A stretch of 34,170 nucleotides of DNA from Methanobacterium sp. PtaB.Bin024 (GTDB lineage: Archaea > Methanobacteriota > Methanobacteria > Methanobacteriales > Methanobacteriaceae), in NCBI GenBank assembly GCA_002067065.1, contig MVPY01000064.1, forward strand, positions 1 through 34,170, in the 5' to 3' direction. The translations under genes and the position numbers were made by a program. Positions 16,262 to 25,009 of this stretch are shown in pieces. The stretch's first letter is position 1. Every line of letters begins with the position of its first letter. Below the pieces are notes generated by a model that had not been told where the DNA came from, did not search any database, and saw nothing but the letters and a program-made list of their open reading frames with translations.

Positions 16262-17427
16262 AAGTTTTACAAGTCTCGAATTTTTTCAAACCCTCTTTTG
16301 AGTCAGGAGGCGTTGCCAGATCGGTCTACAACATTTCTAAAGGATTAAGTAAAAGGGGTCATGATGTTACAGTTTACACTACAAATTATAGTCTGCGGGA
16401 TGTAGGAGTTGAAACTAATAAGCCGGTAAATCTTGAAGGAATGTGTGTTTATTACTTTGAAAATTTAAGGAAATATTTCCCTGTGAAAACTCCCCCTGTT
16501 CCTTACTATCTCCCTTTAATAATACGTAAGGAAATAAAAAATTTTGATATAATCCATATTCATGAACATAGAACTTTATTGGCAGCGATTGTTTCTTATT
16601 ATGCGAGAAAAAATAGAATTCCCTACATAATTCAGTCCAGGGGTTCAGTGTTGCCTTTTTATCAAAAAGAGTCATTGAAAAAATTTTATGACTACCTGAT
16701 GGGCAATAAAATTTTAGAAAATGCAAGTGCAGTAATTGCCCTAACAAAAGTGGAAGCAGCGCAATATGAAAAAATGGGCATTAATCAAGATAAAATAAAA
16801 GTAATTCCCAATTTTATTGATTCTTGTTCTTGTGAAAACATAGAAAAGGGTAAATTTAGATCAAAGTATGGTATAACTGATAATGAACAGATCATATTAT
16901 ATTTAGGTCGTTTAGATAAGATCAAAGGCATTGATTTGCTTGTTGAAGCATTTGGTGACCTGGCAAAAAATTTGAGTAATGTTAAGCTGGTGATTGTTGG
17001 CCCGGATGATGGTTATCTCTCATCAATGAATCAACAAATCAACCAACTGGGAATACAGGATAAAACCATTTATACGGGTCCTCTCTATGGGTCTGATAAA
17101 TTTGAGGCTTATAATGATTCAGATGTTTATGTGCTACCTTCAAGATATGAAACATTTCCAAACACGGTTTTGGAGGCTGTAGTATGTGAAACACCAGTAA
17201 TTGTCACTGAAAGGTGTGGGATTGCTGATTTAGTTAAAGATAATATGGGTTTAGTTATTAAATGGGACAAAAAGAGTTTGAAAGATGGAATATGTTCCAT
17301 GATAACTGATGAAAAGATGAGGAATGAATTTGCAGATAAAGGAAAGATTTTCATCAGGGAAAATTTAGATTCAAACATTGTAGCTGGAAAGATTGAAAAC
17401 CTATACAAATCTATTATAAAAAATTAG
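16258..17427 (+). CDS. GT4-family glycosyltransferase
   Basis: 389 residues, TTG start overlapping the CapA-like stop. The N-terminal SGGVARSVYNISKGLSKRGH is the acceptor-side glycine-rich loop of GT4 enzymes. LYLGRLDKIKG begins the nucleotide-binding half, and SRYETFPNTVLEAVVCETPV carries the EX7E pair. No membrane helix is seen; it likely works at the cytoplasmic face of the membrane. It belongs to the 12666-20062 series with 9 nt before the next start. Sugar donor unknown. Confidence 0.9.
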   Translation: MKVLQVSNFFKPSFESGGVARSVYNISKGLSKRGHDVTVYTTNYSLRDVGVETNKPVNLEGMCVYYFENLRKYFPVKTPPVPYYLPLIIRKEIKNFDIIHIHEHRTLLAAIVSYYARKNRIPYIIQSRGSVLPFYQKESLKKFYDYLMGNKILENASAVIALTKVEAAQYEKMGINQDKIKVIPNFIDSCSCENIEKGKFRSKYGITDNEQIILYLGRLDKIKGIDLLVEAFGDLAKNLSNVKLVIVGPDDGYLSSMNQQINQLGIQDKTIYTGPLYGSDKFEAYNDSDVYVLPSRYETFPNTVLEAVVCETPVIVTERCGIADLVKDNMGLVIKWDKKSLKDGICSMITDEKMRNEFADKGKIFIRENLDSNIVAGKIENLYKSIIKN

Positions 17428-17436
17428 AGGAATTCT

Positions 17437-18768
17437 ATGTTGTTGCCGTTGAAGAGGGTATTATACAGTGGATTAATGATTAAGTACAATAATGATTATA
17501 AAAAGGTCTCTAACATTCACGAAGCAGAAGAATTTTCAGAGTTTCAAGAAATGAGGGTGAAAAAATTACTCAACCATGTATCTGAAAATGTTGAATATTA
17601 TAAACCATTTTTAGAATCTGAAAACTCTGATGAATTTGGTATTGACAGTATAAAGAACATGCCCATATTAACAAAGGCAATAATACGTGAAAATTTTGAA
17701 AAACTAAGATCTAAAGATTATAACAACAGAACCTGGTTTTATCACACATCAGGGGGCTCTACAGGTGAACCACTTAAGCTAATGCAGGATGATCAGACCA
17801 TTAAATGGAGCAACATCGGACATTTTTACTACTGTAATGAGATGTTGGGTGTTGATGAGCCCAGAGTTAAAAAGGTGATAGTCTGGGGAAATGAAAGGGA
17901 TGTTTTTGGCCAAAGAACATCACTCAAAACACGGTTATTCCAGAAGGTTACCAGAACCCTCCTTTTAAATTGTTACCTGATGACTGAAGAGAACATGGCA
18001 AGATATATAAACACCATCAACTCTTATAAACCTGAATTTATACGTGGATATGCCAGCTGTTTATATGAATTGTGTAAATTTGCCGAAGAAAAGAACATGC
18101 CGTTACACGCTCCAAATTTTATTGAAAGTACTTCAGAAAATTTAACAGACCCCATGAGGGAAACAATTGAATCAACATTTGGAACTAAAGTTTCAGATTT
18201 TTATGGGTCTCGTGAGTTAAGTAGCATTGCCGGGGAATGTGAGGAAGGTAAGCTGCACTTATTTACCTTTAAAAATTATGTGGAAATATTGGACAGGGAT
18301 GATAAACCTGTAAAAACAGGTGAAGAAGGAAGAGTTGTGGTTACGGATTTATCAAATTATTCCATGCCCCTAATTCGATATGAGATTGGTGACATGGCCA
18401 TACTTGGAAAAAAGAAATGCAAATGCGGAAACCCATTACCCACCCTTGAAAAAGTTGTGGGAAGGATAACAGACAGTTTCGTTTTGAAAAATGGCACAAT
18501 TGTACCTGCAGAGTATTTCACACAACTTATTGGGGTTTACTGTAACAAAGGACTTATTGAGAAATTCCAGATCCTACAGGAAGATTATGATTTAATCAAA
18601 ATCAAAGCAGTTGCCTATCCTGGTTTCAATGTTTCAGAGGAAAAAGAGATAGAACACAAGATTAAACTGGTCATGGGGAAAAACTGTAAGACCATCTGGG
18701 AATATGTTGATGATATCCCCAAAACCAGAAGTGGGAAATATTTGTTTACACAATCCCATGTTAATTAG
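17437..18768 (+). CDS. PaaK/CapK-like adenylate-forming enzyme, copy 2
   Basis: 443 residues, same architecture as the enzyme at 13716 but clearly diverged. It shows TSGGSTGEP (104-112), FYGSRE (255-260), IRYEIGD (313-319), CKCG (328-331) and PKTRSGK near the C-terminus. A ribosome-site-like AGAGGAATTCT precedes ATG 17437. Two such enzymes, separated by CapA and a glycosyltransferase, suggest two distinct activation steps or two substrates. F390 synthetase is an alternative for either one. Confidence 0.8.
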   Translation: MLLPLKRVLYSGLMIKYNNDYKKVSNIHEAEEFSEFQEMRVKKLLNHVSENVEYYKPFLESENSDEFGIDSIKNMPILTKAIIRENFEKLRSKDYNNRTWFYHTSGGSTGEPLKLMQDDQTIKWSNIGHFYYCNEMLGVDEPRVKKVIVWGNERDVFGQRTSLKTRLFQKVTRTLLLNCYLMTEENMARYINTINSYKPEFIRGYASCLYELCKFAEEKNMPLHAPNFIESTSENLTDPMRETIESTFGTKVSDFYGSRELSSIAGECEEGKLHLFTFKNYVEILDRDDKPVKTGEEGRVVVTDLSNYSMPLIRYEIGDMAILGKKKCKCGNPLPTLEKVVGRITDSFVLKNGTIVPAEYFTQLIGVYCNKGLIEKFQILQEDYDLIKIKAVAYPGFNVSEEKEIEHKIKLVMGKNCKTIWEYVDDIPKTRSGKYLFTQSHVN

Positions 18769-18793
18769 TCTAAACAAGATGAGGGACGTATGA

Positions 18794-20062
18794 ATGAGAA
18801 AAGTGCTGATTATAGCCTATCCATTTTCCAGGAATGTTATAGGTGCAGTTCGCCTGAGGGGACTGGCAAAATATTTATCTGAATTGTCATGGGAGCCTAC
18901 CATTTTAACAGTCAAATCAAGTCAAAATCTAAAATTTCCTTATAGAATAATAGAGGCTGAAGCTGACGGTTTACTTATCCAGTGGAAAAAAAAGATAGAC
19001 AAACTATCTGGTTCTGAAAATAATAGTAATATTAATGTTCAACAAACAAAAAGTAGGAAATCAAACTTTGATTTTTTATTAAAAATGGGAGGCCAGTTTT
19101 TTGCCTATCCAGATTTACAGAAATACTGGTATGAACCCGCAGTTGACCAGGGGAGTAAATTACTGGAAAAAGAAGATTTTGATGCAATTATCAGCTCATC
19201 ATCTCCGGTAACCTCTCATTTAGTGGCCAATGAATTAAAGAAAAGGTTTAAAATTCCATGGATTGCTGATTTTCGTGATTTATGGACTCAAAACCCTTAC
19301 TATCATTACAATTTCCTTAGAAAATTCTTTGAACAGCGATTGGAAATAAAAACTCTTAAAAATGCTGATATATTAACAACCACTACCACTTGTTTTGCAG
19401 ACGAGTTAAAAAGCTTACACGGAAGAGAAGATGTATTTCCAATTCTAAATGGCTTCGACCCGGATCAAACTATTAAAAATACTATATTGTCTGATAAATT
19501 GAATCTAACCTATTCTGGCCTTTTGTACCGTGGTAAGCGCGATCCGAAACTTCTTTTTAAGGCATTAGAAGAGTTAGATAGTGAAAAGAGTATAGAATTG
19601 TCTAAATTTTCCATTGATTTTTATAGTCCAGTGGAAAACTGGTTGATGAATGAAGTTGAAGAATACCACCTGGAGAATGTGGTAAATGTGCATGGAATGA
19701 TACCTCGAGAAGAAGTACTTAAAAAACAGAGAGAATCGCAGATCCTTTTGCTCTTATCATGGAACAACCCCCAGGAGCAAGGGATAATACCCGGTAAAAT
19801 TTATGAATATTTGGATGCAGGCAGACCGATATTATCTATAGGACCATCAGAGGGATTAGTCAAAGATTTAATCCAATCAACCAATACCGGAATTCATTTA
19901 TCTGGATATGAATCTGTTAAAAAGGTTTTAAAGATGTTCTATGATGAATTTGAGGAAAGGGGAAAAATCGAATATGGAGGAATTCCTGAGGAGATTGATA
20001 AATACAGTCAGAGGGAAATGGCTAAAAAATTTACCATTCTTCTTGATAAAATCGTTGAATAA
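18794..20062 (+). CDS. GT4-family glycosyltransferase (WbuB-like)
   Basis: 422 residues. The N-terminus (IIAYPFSRNVIGAVRLRGLAKYL) and the middle block SSSSPVTSHLVANELKKRF then WIADFRDLWTQNPY are typical of long GT4 enzymes found in O-antigen and capsule loci. LTYSGLLYRGKRDPKLLF starts the donor-binding half, and GIIPGKIYEYLDAGRPIL holds the late motif. GAGGGA precedes ATG 18794. It is the last gene of the plus-strand series and faces the minus-strand operon. Confidence 0.85.
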   Translation: MRKVLIIAYPFSRNVIGAVRLRGLAKYLSELSWEPTILTVKSSQNLKFPYRIIEAEADGLLIQWKKKIDKLSGSENNSNINVQQTKSRKSNFDFLLKMGGQFFAYPDLQKYWYEPAVDQGSKLLEKEDFDAIISSSSPVTSHLVANELKKRFKIPWIADFRDLWTQNPYYHYNFLRKFFEQRLEIKTLKNADILTTTTTCFADELKSLHGREDVFPILNGFDPDQTIKNTILSDKLNLTYSGLLYRGKRDPKLLFKALEELDSEKSIELSKFSIDFYSPVENWLMNEVEEYHLENVVNVHGMIPREEVLKKQRESQILLLLSWNNPQEQGIIPGKIYEYLDAGRPILSIGPSEGLVKDLIQSTNTGIHLSGYESVKKVLKMFYDEFEERGKIEYGGIPEEIDKYSQREMAKKFTILLDKIVE

Positions 20063-20094
20063 TGGTATTAACTGATAATCCTTCCAGACCTATA

Positions 20095-20158
20095 ATCCTT
20101 TCATTATTTATGAATTAGTTACTATTATCCTTCCATTATTTGTGAATTAATTACTATT
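20095..20158. repeat. 32-nt tandem duplication between convergent genes
   Basis: Two adjoining copies (20095-20126 and 20127-20158) share ATCCTT, then CATTATTT and TGAATTA and end in TACTATT, with three mismatches. They lie in the 119-nt gap between convergent glycosyltransferase genes. Noncoding. Confidence 0.75.
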
Positions 20159-20194
20159 TTTTCCCCATAATTGAGTTCTAATTATTTTTTAGAA
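20157..20194. terminator. Convergent terminator region
   Basis: A run of six T (20157-20162) after the plus-strand gene is followed by TTCTAA/TTAGAA (20176-20181 and 20189-20194), a 6-bp hairpin overlapping the minus gene's stop. It may serve both directions. Confidence 0.35.
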
Positions 20195-21318
20195 TCGATT
20201 ATTTTCTTGTAGATCTCTATTGTTCTGGGAGCAATGGTCTTTTTCCAATCAAATTCATTTATAACTTTTTTGCGAGCATTAATTCCCATGGTCTTTCTTT
20301 TTTCATTATTCTTTAGTAAATCAATAATTGCTTCAGACAGGGCATGGGGATCTTTAGGTGAGACCAAGATCCCGGTCTGTTCATTGTCAATTAACATGGG
20401 TATTCCCCCGACTTTGGTACCAACTAAGGGTTTACCAGTGGCCATTGCCTCTAAACCTGAAATACTGGTTGCTTCTTTCAGCGAGGGTAACACGACGATG
20501 TCAGATATTCCATAAAAACCTGGCATTTGACTGTTTGGAATGCTGTCAGTGAATATTACATAATCATCTATTTTTAGATCAGCTACCTTTTTTTTACATT
20601 TTAAAAACATTTCTTTATTAGAATTCCCAATTATTAGAAATTTAACATTATCAAATTTTTCAATTATTAGGGGGATGGCATCAATTAGATAGTGAACTCC
20701 ATTTTTTATTACTAGATTTCTGGGACAATTAACTACCATTTTATTTTTAAGATTATATTTTTCCTTTAATTTTTCATCATCATTATGATGAAATCGAGTT
20801 GTATCTACGCCATTAGGAATGTAAGAGACTTTACCTGGATCGATACCAATTTTTATTATAGTTTCTTTTAACTCTTCACTAGGGGCTAATAGATAATCTG
20901 TTGCATCAAATATTTTTTTATAGGAATTGATATTTCTATCTGTTTCAACAGCTTTCAAAAAAGTAGATGAATGTTCAGTTTCGATTTTGACAATTCTGTT
21001 TAAGAATCTGAAAGCTATGGAATCAGTTCTGGTGTGTGAGTGAAATATTTCAATATTCTCTTTCTTTTTTAATCGTAAAATGGTGTAAATCTGATTTATT
21101 ATGTAAAGTACGGATCCAAACCTAATTTTTGGTAGATAAAGTCTGTGTACTTTAATGTTGTTGATTGTTTCAAATTTTTTTCCATGAAAATCAGTTCTGC
21201 GTGTAATTATATGAACTTCTATCCCTAACTCCGTTAATGCCTTGGAAAGCTCAATTATATGCGTTGATATTCCTCCCACATTGGGCAAAAAATCAATTGA
21301 CATCATACATACTTTCAT
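20182..21318 (-). CDS. GT4-family glycosyltransferase
   Basis: 378 residues. MKVCMMSIDFLPNVGGIS and HIIELSKALTELG form the N-terminal loop and helix; PSLKEATSISGLEAMATGKP carries the EX7E pair of GT4 enzymes. No transmembrane segment is seen. It is last in the minus-strand operon, 72 nt after the preceding glycosyltransferase, a larger gap than elsewhere in the unit. AGGAGTTAAC just before the ATG provides the ribosome site. Donor and acceptor are unknown. Confidence 0.9.
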   Translation of the reverse strand: MKVCMMSIDFLPNVGGISTHIIELSKALTELGIEVHIITRRTDFHGKKFETINNIKVHRLYLPKIRFGSVLYIINQIYTILRLKKKENIEIFHSHTRTDSIAFRFLNRIVKIETEHSSTFLKAVETDRNINSYKKIFDATDYLLAPSEELKETIIKIGIDPGKVSYIPNGVDTTRFHHNDDEKLKEKYNLKNKMVVNCPRNLVIKNGVHYLIDAIPLIIEKFDNVKFLIIGNSNKEMFLKCKKKVADLKIDDYVIFTDSIPNSQMPGFYGISDIVVLPSLKEATSISGLEAMATGKPLVGTKVGGIPMLIDNEQTGILVSPKDPHALSEAIIDLLKNNEKRKTMGINARKKVINEFDWKKTIAPRTIEIYKKIIDSKK

Positions 21319-21390
21319 GTTAACTCCTTTCTAAATTTTGTTTTAAATAAAAATGAATATTACAACTTTTAATAATTTTTTACCTTTTTA

Positions 21391-22578
21391 TTAATTCTTT
21401 ATAGATTTAATTACTTTCATCAATTTCTTAACATGGTTTTCCCATGAGTAATGATTTTCACAAACCTTCCGGGCATTAATTCCCATAGTATGATTTAGAT
21501 CTTCATCATCAATTAACAAATTAATTTTCTCGACCAAATCAGTTACATGGTATGGATCTGCTGAATATCCTGTCTTATTTTCTGATATTATTTCTTCTGA
21601 AGCCACAATAATCTCAGGGTAATCTGCCTTAAGGCCGATACAGGGTACTCCTGAGGCCATGGCTTCCAGGAAAACCTGTCCAAAACCCTCATATTTTGAT
21701 GTTAGGACAAAAAGATCAGCTATTGAATAAAACCTTTCCACATCTCCTCTTCTACCTAAAAATATAACATTGGTTAAATATAATTTTTTACATAAAATTT
21801 CTAGACTCGTGCGTTCAGGTCCATCCCCAACTATTAACAAAAAACAGTTATGGGCATTGATCTGTGAGAACGCTTCAATTAACATTTCAACATTTTTTCC
21901 CTTGGCCAATCTACAAACTGTTAAAATAATTTTACTATTCTCTGGAATATTCAAGGATTTGATGAGTTCATAATCTTTTTTGCGGGGTTTAAACCTTTCT
22001 ACATCGATTCCCGGCGGAACAACTGCAAATTTATCTGTTGAAACAGAGTAATAGTCAGAAATTTCTTTCTGTCTCATTTTACTTAAAACCACAACTTTAT
22101 CTGATAACTCCACTGCTTTTTTCTCAATGTAATATTCCTGTGGTATGAAAATTTTTTTCTTGGATTTTGAAATGAGATCAGAGTCTTTAAGAGTTATTTT
22201 TCTATATTCTGGGTAAACCGTTGCTTGAATGTATAAAACTGGGATATCGTTACTGAATGCTTTACAGGATGCATATGCATAGCGGGGGTGCCTTGGTAAA
22301 ATAACATCCATATCAGATGAATTTTTTTCTATAAATTTTTTAAGTCTAAGTGAATGATAAAATGGATTAATCGGATACAAAATTGGTGAATAAGCAGGGT
22401 GGCGTATTATTTTAATGTTTTCATAGTTTTCTTCTGCAGGCAAATGTTTGATATGTCTTGAGCATAGAATTTCAGGTTCATGGCCTGTTTTTAAAAGTGC
22501 TTTGGCAGTGTAGTACAAATAATTTTCAATACCTCCCAAAGCAGGATAAAAAGTGGAATTTTGAAGTTGTATTTTCAT
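21391..22578 (-). CDS. GT4-family glycosyltransferase
   Basis: 395 residues. FYPALGGIENYLYYTAKALL is the acceptor-side loop, ILTVCRLAKGKNVEMLIEAF begins the donor-binding half, and TSKYEGFGQVFLEAMASGVP has the EX7E pair. Its ATG overlaps the stop of the toroid protein by 4 nt (ATGA), so the two are translationally coupled. It probably adds one sugar of the repeat unit at the cytoplasmic face. Confidence 0.9.
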   Translation of the reverse strand: MKIQLQNSTFYPALGGIENYLYYTAKALLKTGHEPEILCSRHIKHLPAEENYENIKIIRHPAYSPILYPINPFYHSLRLKKFIEKNSSDMDVILPRHPRYAYASCKAFSNDIPVLYIQATVYPEYRKITLKDSDLISKSKKKIFIPQEYYIEKKAVELSDKVVVLSKMRQKEISDYYSVSTDKFAVVPPGIDVERFKPRKKDYELIKSLNIPENSKIILTVCRLAKGKNVEMLIEAFSQINAHNCFLLIVGDGPERTSLEILCKKLYLTNVIFLGRRGDVERFYSIADLFVLTSKYEGFGQVFLEAMASGVPCIGLKADYPEIIVASEEIISENKTGYSADPYHVTDLVEKINLLIDDEDLNHTMGINARKVCENHYSWENHVKKLMKVIKSIKN

Positions 22579-23927
22579 TTTTTTGACCTTATGAATTTTC
22601 TATATAAACGGGCCATATAACCTAAAATCTTTCTGTACTGTTTTTTTGACAGGTAAACTATGGAAATTGGTAGTCTTTTCCATGTAAGATATAAAATTGA
22701 GCTGTTTATATTGGTAAGTGATATTATCATGACCCAATTTTTGGTTTCACAGTAACCATAACGATTATTGAAAATTTTATTGTTTTCCATTGAATTTTCA
22801 GGTATTTGACCTTGAACTTTCCTGGATAAAAATTCAAAGATATGGGCATTCCATCCAATGGTTGGCACAGTATCTTCCCACACTTCTACTTTTTCATCAC
22901 CATTAATTCTATTATTATCAGTTGAATTGTAACCTACGAAATTTTTAAACCCACCATTGGGTAACTGGTTTTCCAGAACAGCATCCAAAATAGGGCAATA
23001 ATCATAATTTTCACCGGTTAATTTCTCTGTGTCATTTAAAGCCTTTAAAATTATTCCTGCACCTGAAATAAACTCAGGATATTTAAACAGTTTCCCCTCT
23101 TCTATTTTGTGACAAAATAGGTTAGTTTCACTATCAACTAAACTCATAAGATGGGTACTGGCTGCCTTCATCATCTCCAGGTATCTGGGATCATTTGTTA
23201 GTAAATAGAGATCATCTAAACCACGCATTGCCAGTGCGGTGTAAATAGAAATCAGTACCCTTGGTTGGACCTGGGAGTAACTGATCCCACCATTTTCAAT
23301 GTCATCAGATATTATCTGTTCTGTTAACATCCATTCTCCAATCTTAATGGCATATTCCTGATATTTTTCTTCATTTATCAGGTTAGATAATTTTATCAGG
23401 CTTTCAACAGCCAAACTGTTCATATTTACAACATATCTTGTTTTATCTGGTGAATAATAATCAATTCTGCTGAATCTGAAGGCACCAAATTCTTCATCCC
23501 AAAGTTCTTTGATGAGATATTCGTCAATATTTTTTTTAACAACGTTAATGTATTTTGCAGCGTCTCTACCATCATTAATTAAGGTTTTTGAAAGATCTAA
23601 CAAAGCGCAGTTGGCTAATGAATTATGAACCAGGGAGCTGAACCTGTCATCTTCATAACCGGCATAAATATATTCTCCAGTCACAGAAATTCGCTTACAT
23701 TGCAGATCTGCTGCGGCAATAGCTTCATTTAACCATTGCGGATCCCTGGTATGTTCATATAAATTGATGTAGCCCACAATGATAGGACCCTGAGACCAGG
23801 GTGTATCGTGTATTTTAAACATTCTTTTCAGATCATGCCTGTGCACAACAAACCCATTATAGGCACCTTCACTGGTTTTCCAAGTTTGAAGCCATTTTAT
23901 CTGTTTTGAAAGAGCCTTATCCATCAT
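22575..23927 (-). CDS. Alpha/alpha-toroid (six-hairpin glycosidase-like) protein
   Basis: 450 residues with no signal peptide. Repeated helix-pair segments (for example DTPWSQGPIIVGYINLYEHT, NSLANCALLDLSKTL, NMNSLAVESLIKLSNL, SIYTALAMRGLDDLY, FISGAGIILKALNDT) are spaced as in alpha/alpha toroids such as GH88, GH105, AGE-type epimerases and glucuronyl C5-epimerases. The last 70 residues are different: basic and hydrophobic, ending KFIRSKK, perhaps for membrane contact. I cannot assign a reaction. It starts 5 nt after the GHL10-like gene and overlaps the next glycosyltransferase, so it belongs to the polymer pathway. Possible roles are uronic-acid epimerisation or trimming of the polymer. Confidence 0.7.
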   Translation of the reverse strand: MMDKALSKQIKWLQTWKTSEGAYNGFVVHRHDLKRMFKIHDTPWSQGPIIVGYINLYEHTRDPQWLNEAIAAADLQCKRISVTGEYIYAGYEDDRFSSLVHNSLANCALLDLSKTLINDGRDAAKYINVVKKNIDEYLIKELWDEEFGAFRFSRIDYYSPDKTRYVVNMNSLAVESLIKLSNLINEEKYQEYAIKIGEWMLTEQIISDDIENGGISYSQVQPRVLISIYTALAMRGLDDLYLLTNDPRYLEMMKAASTHLMSLVDSETNLFCHKIEEGKLFKYPEFISGAGIILKALNDTEKLTGENYDYCPILDAVLENQLPNGGFKNFVGYNSTDNNRINGDEKVEVWEDTVPTIGWNAHIFEFLSRKVQGQIPENSMENNKIFNNRYGYCETKNWVMIISLTNINSSILYLTWKRLPISIVYLSKKQYRKILGYMARLYRKFIRSKK

Positions 23928-23932
23928 ATTAT

Positions 23933-25009
23933 CTATTTATTAAGTGAAAATGTTTTTTTAAGTAGGGGATACAATTTAATTATTGCTTTATGTGAAGTCC
24001 ACTTTGCTCTTTTTTTCAGTGATGTTAGAATCGTGTCTTTTTCCAACGTGTCTAAAACATTGAATAAACCGTAATGACCAATGATAAAACCTTCCAAATT
24101 GGCTTTTTTCACAGTTTTTTCGAGTTTGTTCCATTCTTCTTTAGTGAAAAAGTTTGAAAAGGACCCACCTATGGCTGCTATAATTTTGGTATTCTTAGAA
24201 CTGTTTTTATTATGTTTGATTTCATTGTAAACCCATTTAACACCTTTCAAGTAACCTTTGTTGTAAAACATGGGTGTTACAAAGTCAACATTCCAATTTT
24301 TCCAGTCCTGTGTTTTTTCAAGACAATCATCATATTTCCAGACTAATGCTGAAAGTTGAACATTGGACTTAAATTTAGAATTTTTATATATTTTATTTAC
24401 AAAGTTTGAAATAACATTTTTTCTCCATTCTGGCAGGTATTGTCCTGCATCATCACTAAATATGGACACCCCATACTTTTCTTCAAACTTCATAACACAG
24501 TAATCGCAGTAACAGTAGTTCCCTGGTAATGGGAATCTCATAAAATCAAGATGTATGCCTTTTATGTCATAATTGTTAGCAATTTCTTCCATCAAACTTA
24601 ATTCGTATTGAAATACTCTGGGATTGGCAGGGCATAAGTAGTTTTCAGATCCCTGATCGCTTCGCACTGGTTTTTCTATGGTGTCATTTAAATTTACATC
24701 TTTTGCAGATAGTTCTGGATTATCAATAAAGAATTTACTGGTTCCATTCCCGAAGAGATTTCCTTCATATCCTTCAGTAAATGTACAAAACCAGGCATAA
24801 ACACCAATATTGTACTTTTTAGCTGCATCACATAATAATTTAAGTGTGTTTTCTCTGGTTTCAGCAATTTTACTGGAATAATACACTTTCCCGTCTATAT
24901 TTTTTGTTACATAGAAAACATCGGTGAATCCAAGATTATGGATTCTTTTTAGAACAGGTTTGACGGTTTTTTTATCAATCTCGTCAGAATATATCATGAT
25001 TCCTTTCAT
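23933..25009 (-). CDS. GHL10-like TIM-barrel glycosidase-like protein
   Basis: 358 residues with no signal peptide. Features of the GHL10/DUF187-type family are visible: an early NIGVYAWFCTF strand, GIHLDFMRFP (151-160) with an Asp at the strand end, a cysteine cluster CYCDYC (166-171), and DFVTPMFYN later. Related bacterial proteins are mostly exported; this one lacks a leader and would be cytosolic or exported by an unknown route. It overlaps the flippase stop by 1 nt (TAATG). Its substrate is unknown; location inside an export operon suggests action on the repeat unit. Confidence 0.75.
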   Translation of the reverse strand: MKGIMIYSDEIDKKTVKPVLKRIHNLGFTDVFYVTKNIDGKVYYSSKIAETRENTLKLLCDAAKKYNIGVYAWFCTFTEGYEGNLFGNGTSKFFIDNPELSAKDVNLNDTIEKPVRSDQGSENYLCPANPRVFQYELSLMEEIANNYDIKGIHLDFMRFPLPGNYCYCDYCVMKFEEKYGVSIFSDDAGQYLPEWRKNVISNFVNKIYKNSKFKSNVQLSALVWKYDDCLEKTQDWKNWNVDFVTPMFYNKGYLKGVKWVYNEIKHNKNSSKNTKIIAAIGGSFSNFFTKEEWNKLEKTVKKANLEGFIIGHYGLFNVLDTLEKDTILTSLKKRAKWTSHKAIIKLYPLLKKTFSLNK

